A DNA stretch of 64,000 nucleotides. Source: Ashinkailepas kermadecensis (taxonomy: Eukaryota > Arthropoda > Thecostraca > Neolepadidae). This document shows positions 34,139 to 45,300 of the stretch, one piece after another. The stretch spans positions 389,001 through 453,000 of the forward strand of contig JAOTOM010005126.1 in the NCBI GenBank assembly GCA_034440615.1, in the 5' to 3' direction. The first letter of the stretch is position 1, and the number at the start of each line of letters is the position of its first letter. Both the position numbers and the translations under genes were made by a program. The notes beneath the pieces are model-generated. The model searched no databases. It was not told the DNA's origin and was given only the letters and a program-made list of their open reading frames with translations.

Positions 34139-36727
34139 GAGCGGCAGACGCAAACCGCACCGGGTCCCGGACCGCGCGCCAGCCTTGCCGTGTCGAGGAA
34201 CGGCTGAGGCAGGCCGCTCCGGGTCCCGGACCGCGCGCCAGCCTTGCCGTGTCGAGGAACGGCTGAGGCAGGCCGCTCCGGGTCCCGGACCGCGCGCCAG
34301 CCTTGCCGTGTCGAGGAACGGCTGAGGCAGGCCGCTCCGGGTCCCGGACCGCGCGCCAGCCTTGCCGTGTCGAGGAACGGCTGAGGCAGGCCGCTCCGGG
34401 TCCCGGACCGCGCGCCAGCCTTGCCGTGTCGAGGAACGGCTGAGGCAGGCCGCTCCGGGTCCCGGACCGCGCGCCAGCCTTGCCGTGTCGAGGAACGGCT
34501 GAGGCAGGCCGCTCCGGGTCCCGGACCGCGCGCCAGCCTTGCCGTGTCGAGGAACGGCTGAGGCAGGCCGCTCTGGGTCCCGGACCGCGCGCCAGCCTTG
34601 CCGTGTCGAGGAACGGCTGAGGCAGGCCGCTCCGGGTCCCGGACCGCGCGCCAGCCTTGCCGTGTCGAGGAACGGCTGAGGCAGGCCGCTCCGGGTCCCG
34701 GACCGCGCGCCAGCCTTGCCGTGTCGAGGAACGGCTGAGGCAGGCCGCTCCGGGTCCCGGACCGCGCGCCAGCCTTGCCGTGTCGAGGAACGGCTGAGGC
34801 AGGCCGCTCCGGGTCCCGGACCGCGCGCCAGCCTTGCCGTGTCGAGGAACGGCTGAGGCAGGCCGCTCCGGGTCCCGGACCGCGCGCCAGCCTTGCCGTG
34901 TCGAGGAACGGCTGAGGCAGGCCGCTCCGGGTCCCGGACCGCGCGCCAGCCTTGCCGTGTCGAGGAACGGCTGAGGCAGGCCGCTCCGGGTCCCGGACCG
35001 CGCGCCAGCCTTGCCGTGTCGAGGAACGGCTGAGGCAGGCCGCTCCGGGTCCCGGACCGCGCGCCAGCCTTGCCGTGTCGAGGAACGGCTGAGGCAGGCC
35101 GCTCCGGGTCCCGGACCGCGCGCCAGCCTTGCCGTGTCGAGGAACGGCTGAGGCAGGCCGCTCCGGGTCCCGGACCGCGCGCCAGCCTTGCGTGTCGAGG
35201 AAGCTGAGGGCCCCTCGGGCCCCCCCCCCGCGCCGCCGTGCCGAGGAACGGCTGAGGCAGGCCGCTCCGGGTCCCGGACCGCGCGCCAGCCTTGCCGTGT
35301 CGAGGAACGGCTGAGGCAGGCCGCTCTGGGTCCCGGACCGCGCGCCAGCCTTGCCGTGCCGAGGAACGGCTGAGGCAGGCCGCTCCGGGTCCCGGACCGC
35401 GCGCCAGCCTTGCCGTGTCGAGGAACGGCTGAGGCAGGCCGCTCCTGGGTCCCGGACCGCGCGCCAGCCTTGCCGTGCCGAGGAACGGCTGAGGCAGGCC
35501 GCTCCGGGTCCCGGACCGCGCGCCAGCCTTGCCGTGTCGAGGAACGGCTGAGGCAGGCCGCTCCGGGTCCCGGACCGCGCGCCAGCCTTGCCGTGTCGAG
35601 GAACGGCTGAGGCAGGCCGCTCCGGGTCCCGGACCGCGCGCCAGCCTTGCCGTGTCGAGGAACGGCTGAGGCAGGCCGCTCTGGGTCCCGGACCGCGCGC
35701 CAGCCTTGCCGTGTCGAGGAACGGCTGAGGCAGGCCGCTCCGGGTCCCGGACCGCGCGCCAGCCTTGCCGTGTCGAGGAACGGCTGAGGCAGGCCGCTCC
35801 GGGTCCCGGACCGCGCGCCAGCCTTGCCGTGTCGAGGAACGGCTGAGGCAGGCCGCTCCGGGTCCCGGACCGCGCGCCAGCCTTGCCGTGTCGAGGAACG
35901 GCTGAGGCAGGCCGCTCTGGGTCCCGGACCGCGCGCCAGCCTTGCCGTGCCGAGGAACGGCTGAGGCAGGCCGCTCCGGGTCCCGGACCGCGCGCCAGCC
36001 TTGCCGTGTCGAGGAACGGCTGAGGCAGGCCGCTCTGGGTCCCGGACCGCGCGCCAGCCTTGCCGTGCCGAGGAACGGCTGAGGCAGGCCGCTCCGGGTC
36101 CCGACCGCGCGCCAGCCTTGCCGTGTCGAGGAACGGCTGAGGCAGGCCGCTCTGGGTCCCGGACCGCGCGCCAGCCTTGCCGTGCCGAGGAACGGCTGAG
36201 GCAGGCCGCTCCGGGTCCCGGACCGCGCGCCAGCCTTGCCGTGTCGAGGAACGGCTGAGGCAGGCCGCTCTGGGTCCCGGACCGCGCGCCAGCCTTGCCG
36301 TGCCGAGGAACGGCTGGGGAAGGCCGCTCCGGGTCCCGGACCGCGCGCCAGCCTTGCCGTGCCGAGGAACGGCTGAGGCAGGCCGCTCTGGGTCCCGGAC
36401 CGCGCGCCAGCCTTGCCGTGTCGAGGAACGGCTGAGGCAGGCCGCACCGGGTCCCGGACCGCGCGCCAGCCTTGCCGTGTCGAGGAACGGCTGAGGAAGG
36501 CCGCTCCGGGTCCCGGACCGCGCGCCAGCCTTGCCGTGTCGAGGAACGGCTGAGGCAGGCCGCTCCGGGTCCCGGACCGCGCGCCAGCCTTGCCGTGTCG
36601 AGGAACGGCTGAGGCAGGCCGCTCCGGGTCCCGGACCGCGCGCCAGCCTTGCCGTGTCGAGGAACGGCTGAGGCAGGCCGCTCCGGGTCCCGGACCGCGC
36701 GCCAGCCTTGCCGTGCCGAGGAACGGC
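34139..36727. repeat. 59-bp GC-rich minisatellite, about 44 copies
   Basis: Unit GAGGAACGGCTGAGGCAGGC + CGCTCCGGGTCCCGGACCGC + GCGCCAGCCTTGCCGTGTC. The first 17 units are almost identical. A damaged unit at about 35189-35250 contains a C9 run. To its right two variants appear (CTCTGGG for CTCCGGG, and GTGCCGAG for GTGTCGAG). These alternate regularly over about 35880-36360, a two-unit higher-order repeat of about 118 bp. Open frames of 889 and 964 codons on the minus strand are artefacts of stop-free units. Confidence 0.95.
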
Positions 36728-37531
36728 TCGCTCATCTGCACGACGCCGTGCGGCTCGGACGCCGGTCATCCGGACGGCACTGTGGCGACCGGGCCACTTC
36801 CGGCGCGCCGCCGTCGGTACGTCTCGGCCACACGCCAGCCGGTTCCGGCCGTGCTGGTGCCGCGGCGTCGGCGCCGACGCCGTCGGCGTCGGCGCCCCAT
36901 TGATCGGGCAGTCCAGACAACAGATTACGCAGCGGCATTTTTTGAAAGGCACGCGCCGCTGCGGCGACCCGGCTCGTTGTGGAAAGGTCGCGCGCCTGGC
37001 AGAACCACTTCGCGTCCGCTAGTCATGATTAAACGGCTGAAATGCGGCCGTTAAGAGATCTCGGCTAAGTCCAGATCGAGATTCACACTAATATGGTAGT
37101 GGCGGCGGGAGCAGCCGGAGATGGTGCGATGACGGCCGGAGCAGCCGGAGATGACGTCAGGACGGCAACGTCCGCCTGAAAAAGCTGAGAAGCGGTGGGA
37201 CGGTGGAACGATGTCGTAAGAAGGCGCATATCGACAGAAGGCAGCCATACCGACAGCTAGGGTGAGTAAATGGCGCTGGAGTGATAGGACAACACACCTT
37301 GGAGCTGGTAAAACAGTGGATGTGATAGTCCATAAGCAGGATATATTTTTGTCAGTTTCGTAAGGTTAAGAATCAACTGCAACGCTTTAGGTTCGTATGG
37401 TAGTGATAGTAGTGCGTCAGAAGACTAGGGGCGATTATTCATTCCGACTAGAGCCTGGCATTGACTGGGGTCTTGGCCGAACACCATTGAAAGCGGGGAG
37501 GGGCATACATCCCCCTCCCCCCCTCTCTCTC

Positions 37532-37532
<1 letters not shown>
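36728..37532. other. CpG-rich flank without a recognisable gene
   Basis: The first 300 bases are GC-rich, with a perfect 12-bp inverted repeat (36870-36881 and 36885-36896, 3-nt loop) built from GGCGCCGACGCC. The remainder has a small duplicated word, GGAGCAGCCGGAGATG. Confidence 0.45.
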
Positions 37533-37626
<94 letters not shown>

Positions 37627-37653
37627 CCCCTCTCTCTCTCCCCCCCCCCCCCT

Positions 37654-37717
<64 letters not shown>

Positions 37718-37735
37718 TCTTCCCTTTCTCTCACA
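37533..37735. repeat. Poly(C) tract of about 70 nt with flanking (CT)n
   Basis: An uninterrupted C run spans roughly 37533-37602, then CT dinucleotides and further C runs to 37735. Long homopolymers of G/C are rare in animal DNA, so length may be affected by assembly. Confidence 0.85.
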
Positions 37736-38513
37736 CACGCTCCGTCTCTCGACGACCACTGGACGGATCTAGCTGATGGAGACACCTATCATACCTCCGT
37801 ACCATGTGAATTCCGGGGCATGTTCGGACTGAACGCTGGCTTTGCCGTCCCAAAAGTTCCGACTTTTAACAGTGGAACTATGTGTTATTTTTAGGAATGC
37901 ATAGACACGTTACAACTTGTTCAACTTATGGACGAACCAGCAAAAGTCGCGAGCGAAACATAAAATCTTAGAGATAAAATCTTGGAGAGGAATACGATGC
38001 ACTGGCGGATCCAGGGGGCAACTGGTGGCAGGTACCCCCCCCCTCCCACTCCCACCCCTCCGATAAAGATGTAGCGCTTCTCCAGCATATTCGAGTGCAC
38101 CCCACCCCCGCTTAATATTTTTCCAGCCGGTGTCTCCCCTCAAAGTAGAAAAGGCCTTGAGGGGAAAATGCACCCCTCCGTACCACGTCCACCCTACCAA
38201 AGTTCCTGGATTCGCCACTGGCACTTTGATTGCCCAGATAAAGAAAATGGATTCTGGGCTAATCTTATCAGCTTTCAAACGACTAAAAGATCGATTAAAC
38301 CTCATGCCAAGTTGTCTTCTCATCCAGCATGTTTTCCAAACGGAGACTTCAACGCCAAAATCTTCCTTGACCAAAGTTCAAGCCCTTTGAGAAAGCTCTA
38401 AATATTAATGGACCACATTCAAACTTGCCATAGTGTGTTTTTAAAAGTCAAATGCAACGTCTTGAGAGGGATAGCTAGGATTTTCGGACAGTGTTAAAAT
38501 ACGGGCCCCACGA

Positions 38514-38558
<45 letters not shown>

Positions 38559-39719
38559 CGTATGAGTGGATGAATGTACTTTCTATTGTTAGCCGAGTCA
38601 CAATCCAAAGTGAACCATTCATCATGGGGATTTACCATGTTTAGTAAGCATTAGCTCAATTGGTATTCAAGAATGTTGAGGAGTGCCCCTAGATATTGCC
38701 GGAGGATTGCCCCTGGATATTGCCGGCGCCTTTGATTGCCAGTAGTGTTAATTCTTGGATACGGATCACAGAAGGTGTGCAAAATGGCGGAGAATCTGCA
38801 TTGGAAACAATGGATTACTGCCCAATGAAACGAGGAGGGTGGGACATCCAAATGCCTTGAGGAAAATTTACATTGATTTACATTGATCAATTTATGACCA
38901 ATACTCCTATACAGATAGTGTCAAGGCGTTCGACTAGTTACCAAAGTAAGCTGTTGGTGCAATGCAGTGGGTAGTTTTTGCATACAATTGAGCAGGATAC
39001 GCAGTATCTGCAACACAAGAAATTCAACACAACACAGTATTTAATAACTTGTTTCTGAGCATTAGGTATCTTTTCGTGTGGTGTTAAGTTGTTTCAATTT
39101 TCTCCGAATAAAACAATGGATTCAATGGCACTTTCGTGCGGCATAATTTTAGCATCTGTCGAGGTGCAAGAGGTCGTAAAATTTTCTTAAAAGCTTTCTT
39201 AGATTCTAGAACTGCTCAAATATTGCATTACGTTGCCTCTGTCAGCATTCTTTAGTATCTTGTAATCAGCTGTTGGAACCAGATAAGTGCCGTGATCGTG
39301 ATGTTATTCTAATCCAGTTGAGCAGCACTGGTGCGAGCCATGTGCACACGTCTGTTGCAGCGTGGCAGCGGAGCCAGCACACCAACGACCGTTAACCCAT
39401 TACCATCATTGCCAATGGACATCCTATCGAGTTTGGATGTCCAGGGCAGGACGAGATCCAGGCGCATGTGCCGCCGGCTGTGTTTCGGCGGGGCTCCGCC
39501 AGGGGCGCCGCTGGAGCGTCATTGGCAACAGCTGTCGAGAGCGGCGGCCGGGGCGCCGGGCCCACCTAGTGCCGAAACTCAATATGGCGCACTCGTCACG
39601 TCGCCGACAGCTGTCAACCCGGCCGCAGCCACCAGATTAAAATGCGAGCGACGATGAGTTACAGGGCTGGGGCTGCGTCGCCGGCGACCATTAAAATCAG
39701 TGTCTGTCACTGTGGGCCG
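37736..39719. other. No recognisable gene; short (TA)n(TG)n at 38517-38558
   Basis: Apart from the dinucleotide run there are only short frames. A direct repeat of TGCCCCTRGATATTGCCGG lies near 38685-38730. A GC-rich patch at 39460-39640 has a frame of 108 codons without a recognised domain. Confidence 0.45.
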
Positions 39720-40175
39720 GCGGTTGGCCGTCTGGCAACCGATCACCCGCCGTCTGGCAACCGATCGCCGGCCGTCTGGCAGCCGATCGCCGGCCGTCTG
39801 GCAGCCGATCGCCCGACGTCTGGCAGCCGATCGCCGGCCGTCTGGCAACCGATCGCCCGCCGTCTGGCAACAAATCGCCCGCCGTCTGGCAGCCGATCGC
39901 CCGCCGTCTGGCAGCCGATCGCCCGCCGTCTGGCAACCGATCGCCCGCCGTCTGGCAGCCGATCACCCGTCGTTTGGCAGCCGATCGCCCGCCGTCTGGC
40001 AGCCGATCGCCGGCCACATGACAGCCGATCGCCCGCCGTCTGGCAGCCGATCGCCCGCCGTCTTGCAGCCGATCGCCCGCCGTCTGGCAGCCGATCACCC
40101 GCCGTCTGGCAACCGATCGCCCGCCGTCTGGCAGCCGATCACCCGCCGTCTGGCAGCCGATCGCCGGCCGAGTGG
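39720..40175. repeat. 22-bp minisatellite
   Basis: About 21 units of GATCGCCCGCCGTCTGGCAG plus CC, with A/G changes at a few sites (ATCACC, CAACC). Each unit carries a GATC site. Confidence 0.95.
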
Positions 40176-40428
40176 CAGCCACAGCCACAGCCACAGCCAC
40201 AGCCACAGCCACAGCCACAGCCACAGCCACAGCCACAGCCACAGCCACAGCCACCGCCACAGCCACAGCCACAGCCACAGCCACCGCCACAGCCACAGCC
40301 ACAGCCACAGCCACAGCCACAGCCACAGCCACCGCCACAGCCACAGCCACAGCCACAGCCACAGCCACAGCCACAGCCACTGCCACAGCCACAGCCACAG
40401 CCACAGCCACAGCCACCGCCACAGCCAT
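40176..40428. repeat. (CCACAG)n hexanucleotide array
   Basis: About 42 units, continuing directly from the last 22-bp unit (GTGGCAGCCACAGCC). CCACCG variants recur at intervals, with one CCACTG. Frames such as (QP)n and (AT)n are artefacts. Confidence 0.95.
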
Positions 40429-40787
40429 CCGATCATCGCCGACGTCGTCCCGGCCGCTCCGGAACTGACGCCGGAAATGAGCCGTTGCATCGTCGCCACC
40501 GTCTGAACTATGCAGCAGCGATGTCGTCGGCGACAAATGTGCGCGCCTGCGGCAAATAGTCCCCACCAATGTGATACCCATTCGTTTCGTTAATGTGCCG
40601 GGCAGCGCGGCTGTGGGGGGGTGGGCCATGGGCTAATGTAAAGGGTGTTTTTCGGCGGACATTTGCTCCCCTCCAAGTGGTTGAAGGTCCCCTCCAGTAT
40701 AATTATGTCATTCGTGGTTTCAAATAAAACATTCTTGAATGCGTTTTATGTGCTTCAGTGCGGCTGCAAGGATCATGATGATGTATC
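40429..40787. other. No recognisable feature
   Basis: Single-copy-looking spacer between the hexanucleotide array and the hairpin element. Confidence 0.5.
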
Positions 40788-40945
40788 ACTGTTGCATTTA
40801 ATCTAACCGTCGCCTTGAAATCGGAAAGATATTTCCAAAAATTACTATATTTTATAGAGATTGAGCTGTCAATCTCTATAAAATTGAATAATTTTTGGAC
40901 ATATTACTACAATTTCAAGGAGACGGTCAGATTAGATGTAACAGT
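40788..40945. mobile_element. 158-bp hairpin MITE-like element
   Basis: Two 75-nt arms (40788-40862 and 40871-40945) are reverse complements at 62 of 75 positions by hand alignment, around an 8-nt spacer. The ends read ACTGTT and AACAGT. The innermost 17 bp are the best preserved. It has no coding capacity. It fits a foldback MITE; an expressed hairpin is an alternative. Confidence 0.7.
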
Positions 40946-41377
40946 AAAACATTCCGGATATGAACTGACAATTTACGTCATCGCGTTTTTAATTGATTAA
41001 TTAAGTACCTTATTTAGATGTTATGATACTTACATTAATAACAAGAACCATTTGTTACTTGATGGTGGACGGAAATGATGTTGGTGTGTGGTTTTTGGAA
41101 TAATTTTTGTTCCTTCATTTTATATTCATAAATCCATATTCCCAGATATGGAAGTCGAACAAATCAGTCCGTGTTTCAGCCTCCTGCCCTCGATTGCCTA
41201 TATTTCGTTATGGCACGATTAATTTCACGACTTTGCCGTATTTTAAGCAGCTTCAGGTTGAGGCAGTGGCGAATCCAGGTGGCCATGTGTGTCATGCAAC
41301 AGGGCCAGGCCGTTGAAAATGTTGCGTTTTAACATAGACCGTGATGAAACACTCAATAATTTGTCTCTACAGCGGGA
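40946..41377. other. No recognisable feature
   Basis: AT-rich spacer before the 25-bp array. Confidence 0.5.
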
Positions 41378-41785
41378 ATTCGGGCGACCCGAGAGGACCC
41401 CAATGTCGGGCGACCCGAGAGGACCCAATGTCGGCCGACCCGAGAGGACCCAATGTCGGGCGACCCGAAGGACCCCAATGTCGGGCGACCCGAGAGGACC
41501 CAATGTCGGCCGACCCGAGAGGACCCAATGTCGGCCGACCCGAGAGGCCAATGTCGGCCGACCCGAGAGGACCCCAATGTCGGGGACAATGTCGGGCGAC
41601 CCGAGAGGACCCCAATGTCGGGCGACCCGGTCGGGCGACCCGAGAGGACCCAATGTCGGGCGACCCGAGGGGACCAATGTCGGCCGACCCGAGAGGACCC
41701 AATGTCGGCCGACCCGAGGGCCTATGTCGGCCGACCCGAGAGGACCCAATGTCGGGCGACCCGAGAGTACCCCAATGTCGACAAC
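41378..41785. repeat. ~25-bp minisatellite
   Basis: About sixteen units of CCCGAGAGGACCCAATGTCG plus GGCGA or GCCGA, with one- to several-base length changes. Confidence 0.95.
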
Positions 41786-42233
41786 TGAAGCGGCCCGGAG
41801 TCGATGTGAGGCGGCCCTGGGCTGACGTGACGTTTTTTCATTTATTATTCCCAACTGGTATTCACGCCTCATTTTGAGAAAGTATGACGGCGTTGAAACG
41901 GCGCAACAATGTGGGCCCACCCTTATCATGAGCCTCCTCCCCATTAAACCGAGTCTGAACGTAGCGGATAACCGAAAGGAGTAAGTGTGTCTATGGAGAT
42001 GAGCATTCGTATATTTACACAAGCTAATAATATTCATGTGTTCATTAGAGATGTGCTAATAACGCATTGTTTTTCGTAATAGGTTTATTTTCTTGCTTGT
42101 TATCAACAGCTAAACAGCTTGGTCTATCCTGGTCTTTACCGGACTGTCGGACTTCGATTGCAGGTTTTGCACGCCACGCCTTCGCGTGATGCCCTATTTT
42201 CCAATGTATGCAACCATCTTTGCCTAATATATA

Positions 42234-42237
<4 letters not shown>
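41786..42237. other. No recognisable feature
   Basis: Nothing supported. Confidence 0.5.

Positions 42238-42302
<65 letters not shown>
42238..42302. repeat. (TA)n microsatellite
   Basis: About 32 TA units. Confidence 0.95.
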
Positions 42303-42304
<2 letters not shown>

Positions 42305-45300
42305 ACATCAGAAACATATGGGCACTTCGAAAATAAAGTGACTGGAATCCGATGAGTTTCAGAAAAGTGTGGAGGCACTCGGTAGGTAGGGGGACCAACT
42401 TCAGTTGCTCCAAGGGTCGGCGATGCTGCTCCACGGGGTCGGTGGCAGCACGAGCAGGGTGACGACTTTCGTTCACCTTGGTGCCCATGTGTCGAGTCCT
42501 GATCGGTGAGTTGCGAGGCGGTCAACTCGAGGTAGCCAGTGTAAGCCGTTTCGTATTATTTTAAACTGTGCCGGTGCTATGTATATGCTTCATGCCTTGA
42601 ACCGTAACCGCATTGTCACAAAAAAAACACCCTTATTTATAAGCGAATTGTGGCCTACTTCACGGCAGGTTTATGTTGTTCTCCAGCTATTTTGAATGCG
42701 ATGCCAGATATTCTCCTGTGGAGACCCTTCATATCAGTGGCACCTCCTGAGCTTGATATTGAAGTAGGTTTATGGACTCTGTGGTTAGACGTATATGCTT
42801 TTTTGGTTGAGTTTTCAGTGCACTCTGGAATTCTAGTATCCATTTGTAAGACTTTAGAATATTGAATTCGGTACGTTTATCGGGGCACATCTTTAACTGT
42901 CATCTTGGAAAGAGGAATACGTTTTTACTTTCACATGAATTGAAGTTCGTGTTTAAGATCACTTGTAGGGCTAAAAACTTACAGATAGTTCTTGAGTACG
43001 ACCAACAATTGTTAAAAATGACACTCAGAAGGGAGGAATGAGTGCATGTATGGCACCGGTCAGGTTTGCATATGTGTCTTTAGATCTGAAGATTGCATTA
43101 GTGTGGTAAATAATAACAACATAAAGTTATGAAACAGCTTTGAAACATTTACAACTTATCAGTGAATTGCTTAACAACTCCCAACGCTTCTTGTGAAAAA
43201 GTAATGTTCGTGCGTGCTGGGTTCTGTTGCAATGAGTGACATCCAATTTGCTGGATGATCAAAGGCTGGAAGATTTGACAAATGGTCCTGAGTGATTTTC
43301 GTGCGATACGAGTACGAGATGCAGCCTAGCGAACATTGACACGAGCAATACATTGTCAGGGCAATCCGGAACGTGACAACGGTCAATGGCAGTGATTTCA
43401 ACAGCGATGCAGAGTGAGCGGGTGGAACCAAAGCGTTTGATGCTTGACGCTTGATGACACTTCACACGAGCTAGCGTCTGGTGCCTGTCAGTGTCCCAAG
43501 TGTGGACTGGGTCACACCCCAACACCTCGCAGACTCTAGTGCATGTGTGTATGCTGATGCCGGTGGTCGTTGGGCGTGGGCTATAGCGGCGTCATAACCC
43601 ACGAACGTGGGGAGTAAATTTGATGCGGAATCGCAAATGGCATGCGTATTTTGTAGCAACCATCAGGGGCGCAGCCAGGAACTCTAATCGAGGCTGATGG
43701 TGACCAACAAGGGTGGATTCAGTAACTTTAACCGAGGGGCCTGAGGGTGGCGACCAGGGATGGATGTAGAAATGCTGATCAAGGATTATCGTCAAGGGTA
43801 GATCCAGACATTCTGAACGAGGGTGGCAGTTGGCAATTGTATCACTCCAAGGTCAGTTATCACTAGCACCGGCGGATACCAGTTATCCTGCACAACAGCG
43901 CCATTTCCAAGCATTCTGAGGGAGTGTGCACTTCCGGGATTTTAGTCCGTACCTTAATCTGTCCCATCGATATCTTTTGTGAACGGAAATCGGTCCATTA
44001 TTGTACGATGAATTGCATGGCCTTCACACATATTTAAACATATTTAGACTGAAGGGCGGCTCCGGGCTATTTGATTGACCTATACATTGACAGATAATTG
44101 TTTTTGATTCAGCTTCATGATACTTTGAGATGCTGTAAACTACGTCCTTGCCCACCGACTCAAAATATATTGGTACCCAGCACGGGTTCCCAAGCGCTCA
44201 CGAGTGAAATCCTTCCTTGCGCCAAGGTTTTAGTTACAGATGATATAGTGTAAGGCGTTTTACATTTTTGTCCAAAAGGTCGGACGCACAGAAACTGCTT
44301 TCGTGCCGCCGCATGGCCGGGCGCCCTCCCCCAGCACAGCGTGTCCGGCGTAAACAAAACAGACCCACAGGCAGGCCTGCAGGCGGCTTTGGAGGCCAAC
44401 GGAGAGGCGGCCGGGCACGTCCCGGACACCTGCGACACGTGGTGAAGGGGGAGTGGACCAGCCCGCGGCGGAAGCGGGAGCAGCAGCCGAACCTTCTAGA
44501 ATATTCGCAAAGAAAATGGAAGAGAGACAGAGAAAGTGCCCAAAGCCGGAGGCGATGAAGGGAGAGTAAAACTCATGGGCGCGCCACGGTAGAGGGGAGA
44601 ACAGGACAGAACGGAGAGAGACGCAGGGGAGGCAGACGCGCGGCGGTGGACGCCGGACCAACATACTCGGGGAAGTCCAGCAGTGGCCAGATGGCTGAGT
44701 TTTCGGATGGAGGAGAAGAAGAGCTCAGCCAAGGCCACCCGCCACCCACCATCGCCATGTGAGTGCTGCTCGGCGTGATGTAGCCTCACCCTTCATCACC
44801 ACCGTCCCAGCGTAATCAACCCCACCGGCGCTGGCGTCTTCCGCGTGTGGGGGGGGGGCGGGCATGAGTGTGTGCTGGTGGCGATTGTGTGTGTGTGTGT
44901 GTGTAAATATAAATAGTTGGTGTCCCAGTGTTCAGGTGTATTTCAATGTCTTTCCTTTCTTTTCTATTTTAGCGTAGGAATAAATGGAAAGGTGGATGGC
45001 GTTTCATGTGACTGGAGTTCGATCCCCCTGGGCTCCAAATACATACCTGGATGGGATTTCGCCTCTTTAACCTGAACTATGGAAAAATTTGCCTAATTCG
45101 TTTTCCTATTCTGTGAGTAATATTAGACAATGCAAATTAAATACGATAACAATTGCGAGCACGTGACAACCCCAACTAGGAAACACGAGTACCTAAATGT
45201 AATATGAAAAGTGCCTTGAACATAAGGTTCGTTTGGAGACAACATTCTAAAGGACACGTTTTGATCGGATGGCGTCTGTTGCAGCATTTCCTGTAAATAT

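Noticed and set aside
34058..36952. Minus-strand open frames of 889 and 964 codons
   Set aside because: They arise from a stop-free 59-bp unit read through all frames. The protein changes identity every unit and no family motif is present.
39642..40629. Repeat proteins rich in QP, AT or AV
   Set aside because: Frames over the 22-bp and hexanucleotide arrays.
44990..45045. B-box-like GAGTTCGATCCCC
   Set aside because: No A box at the proper distance and no cloverleaf.
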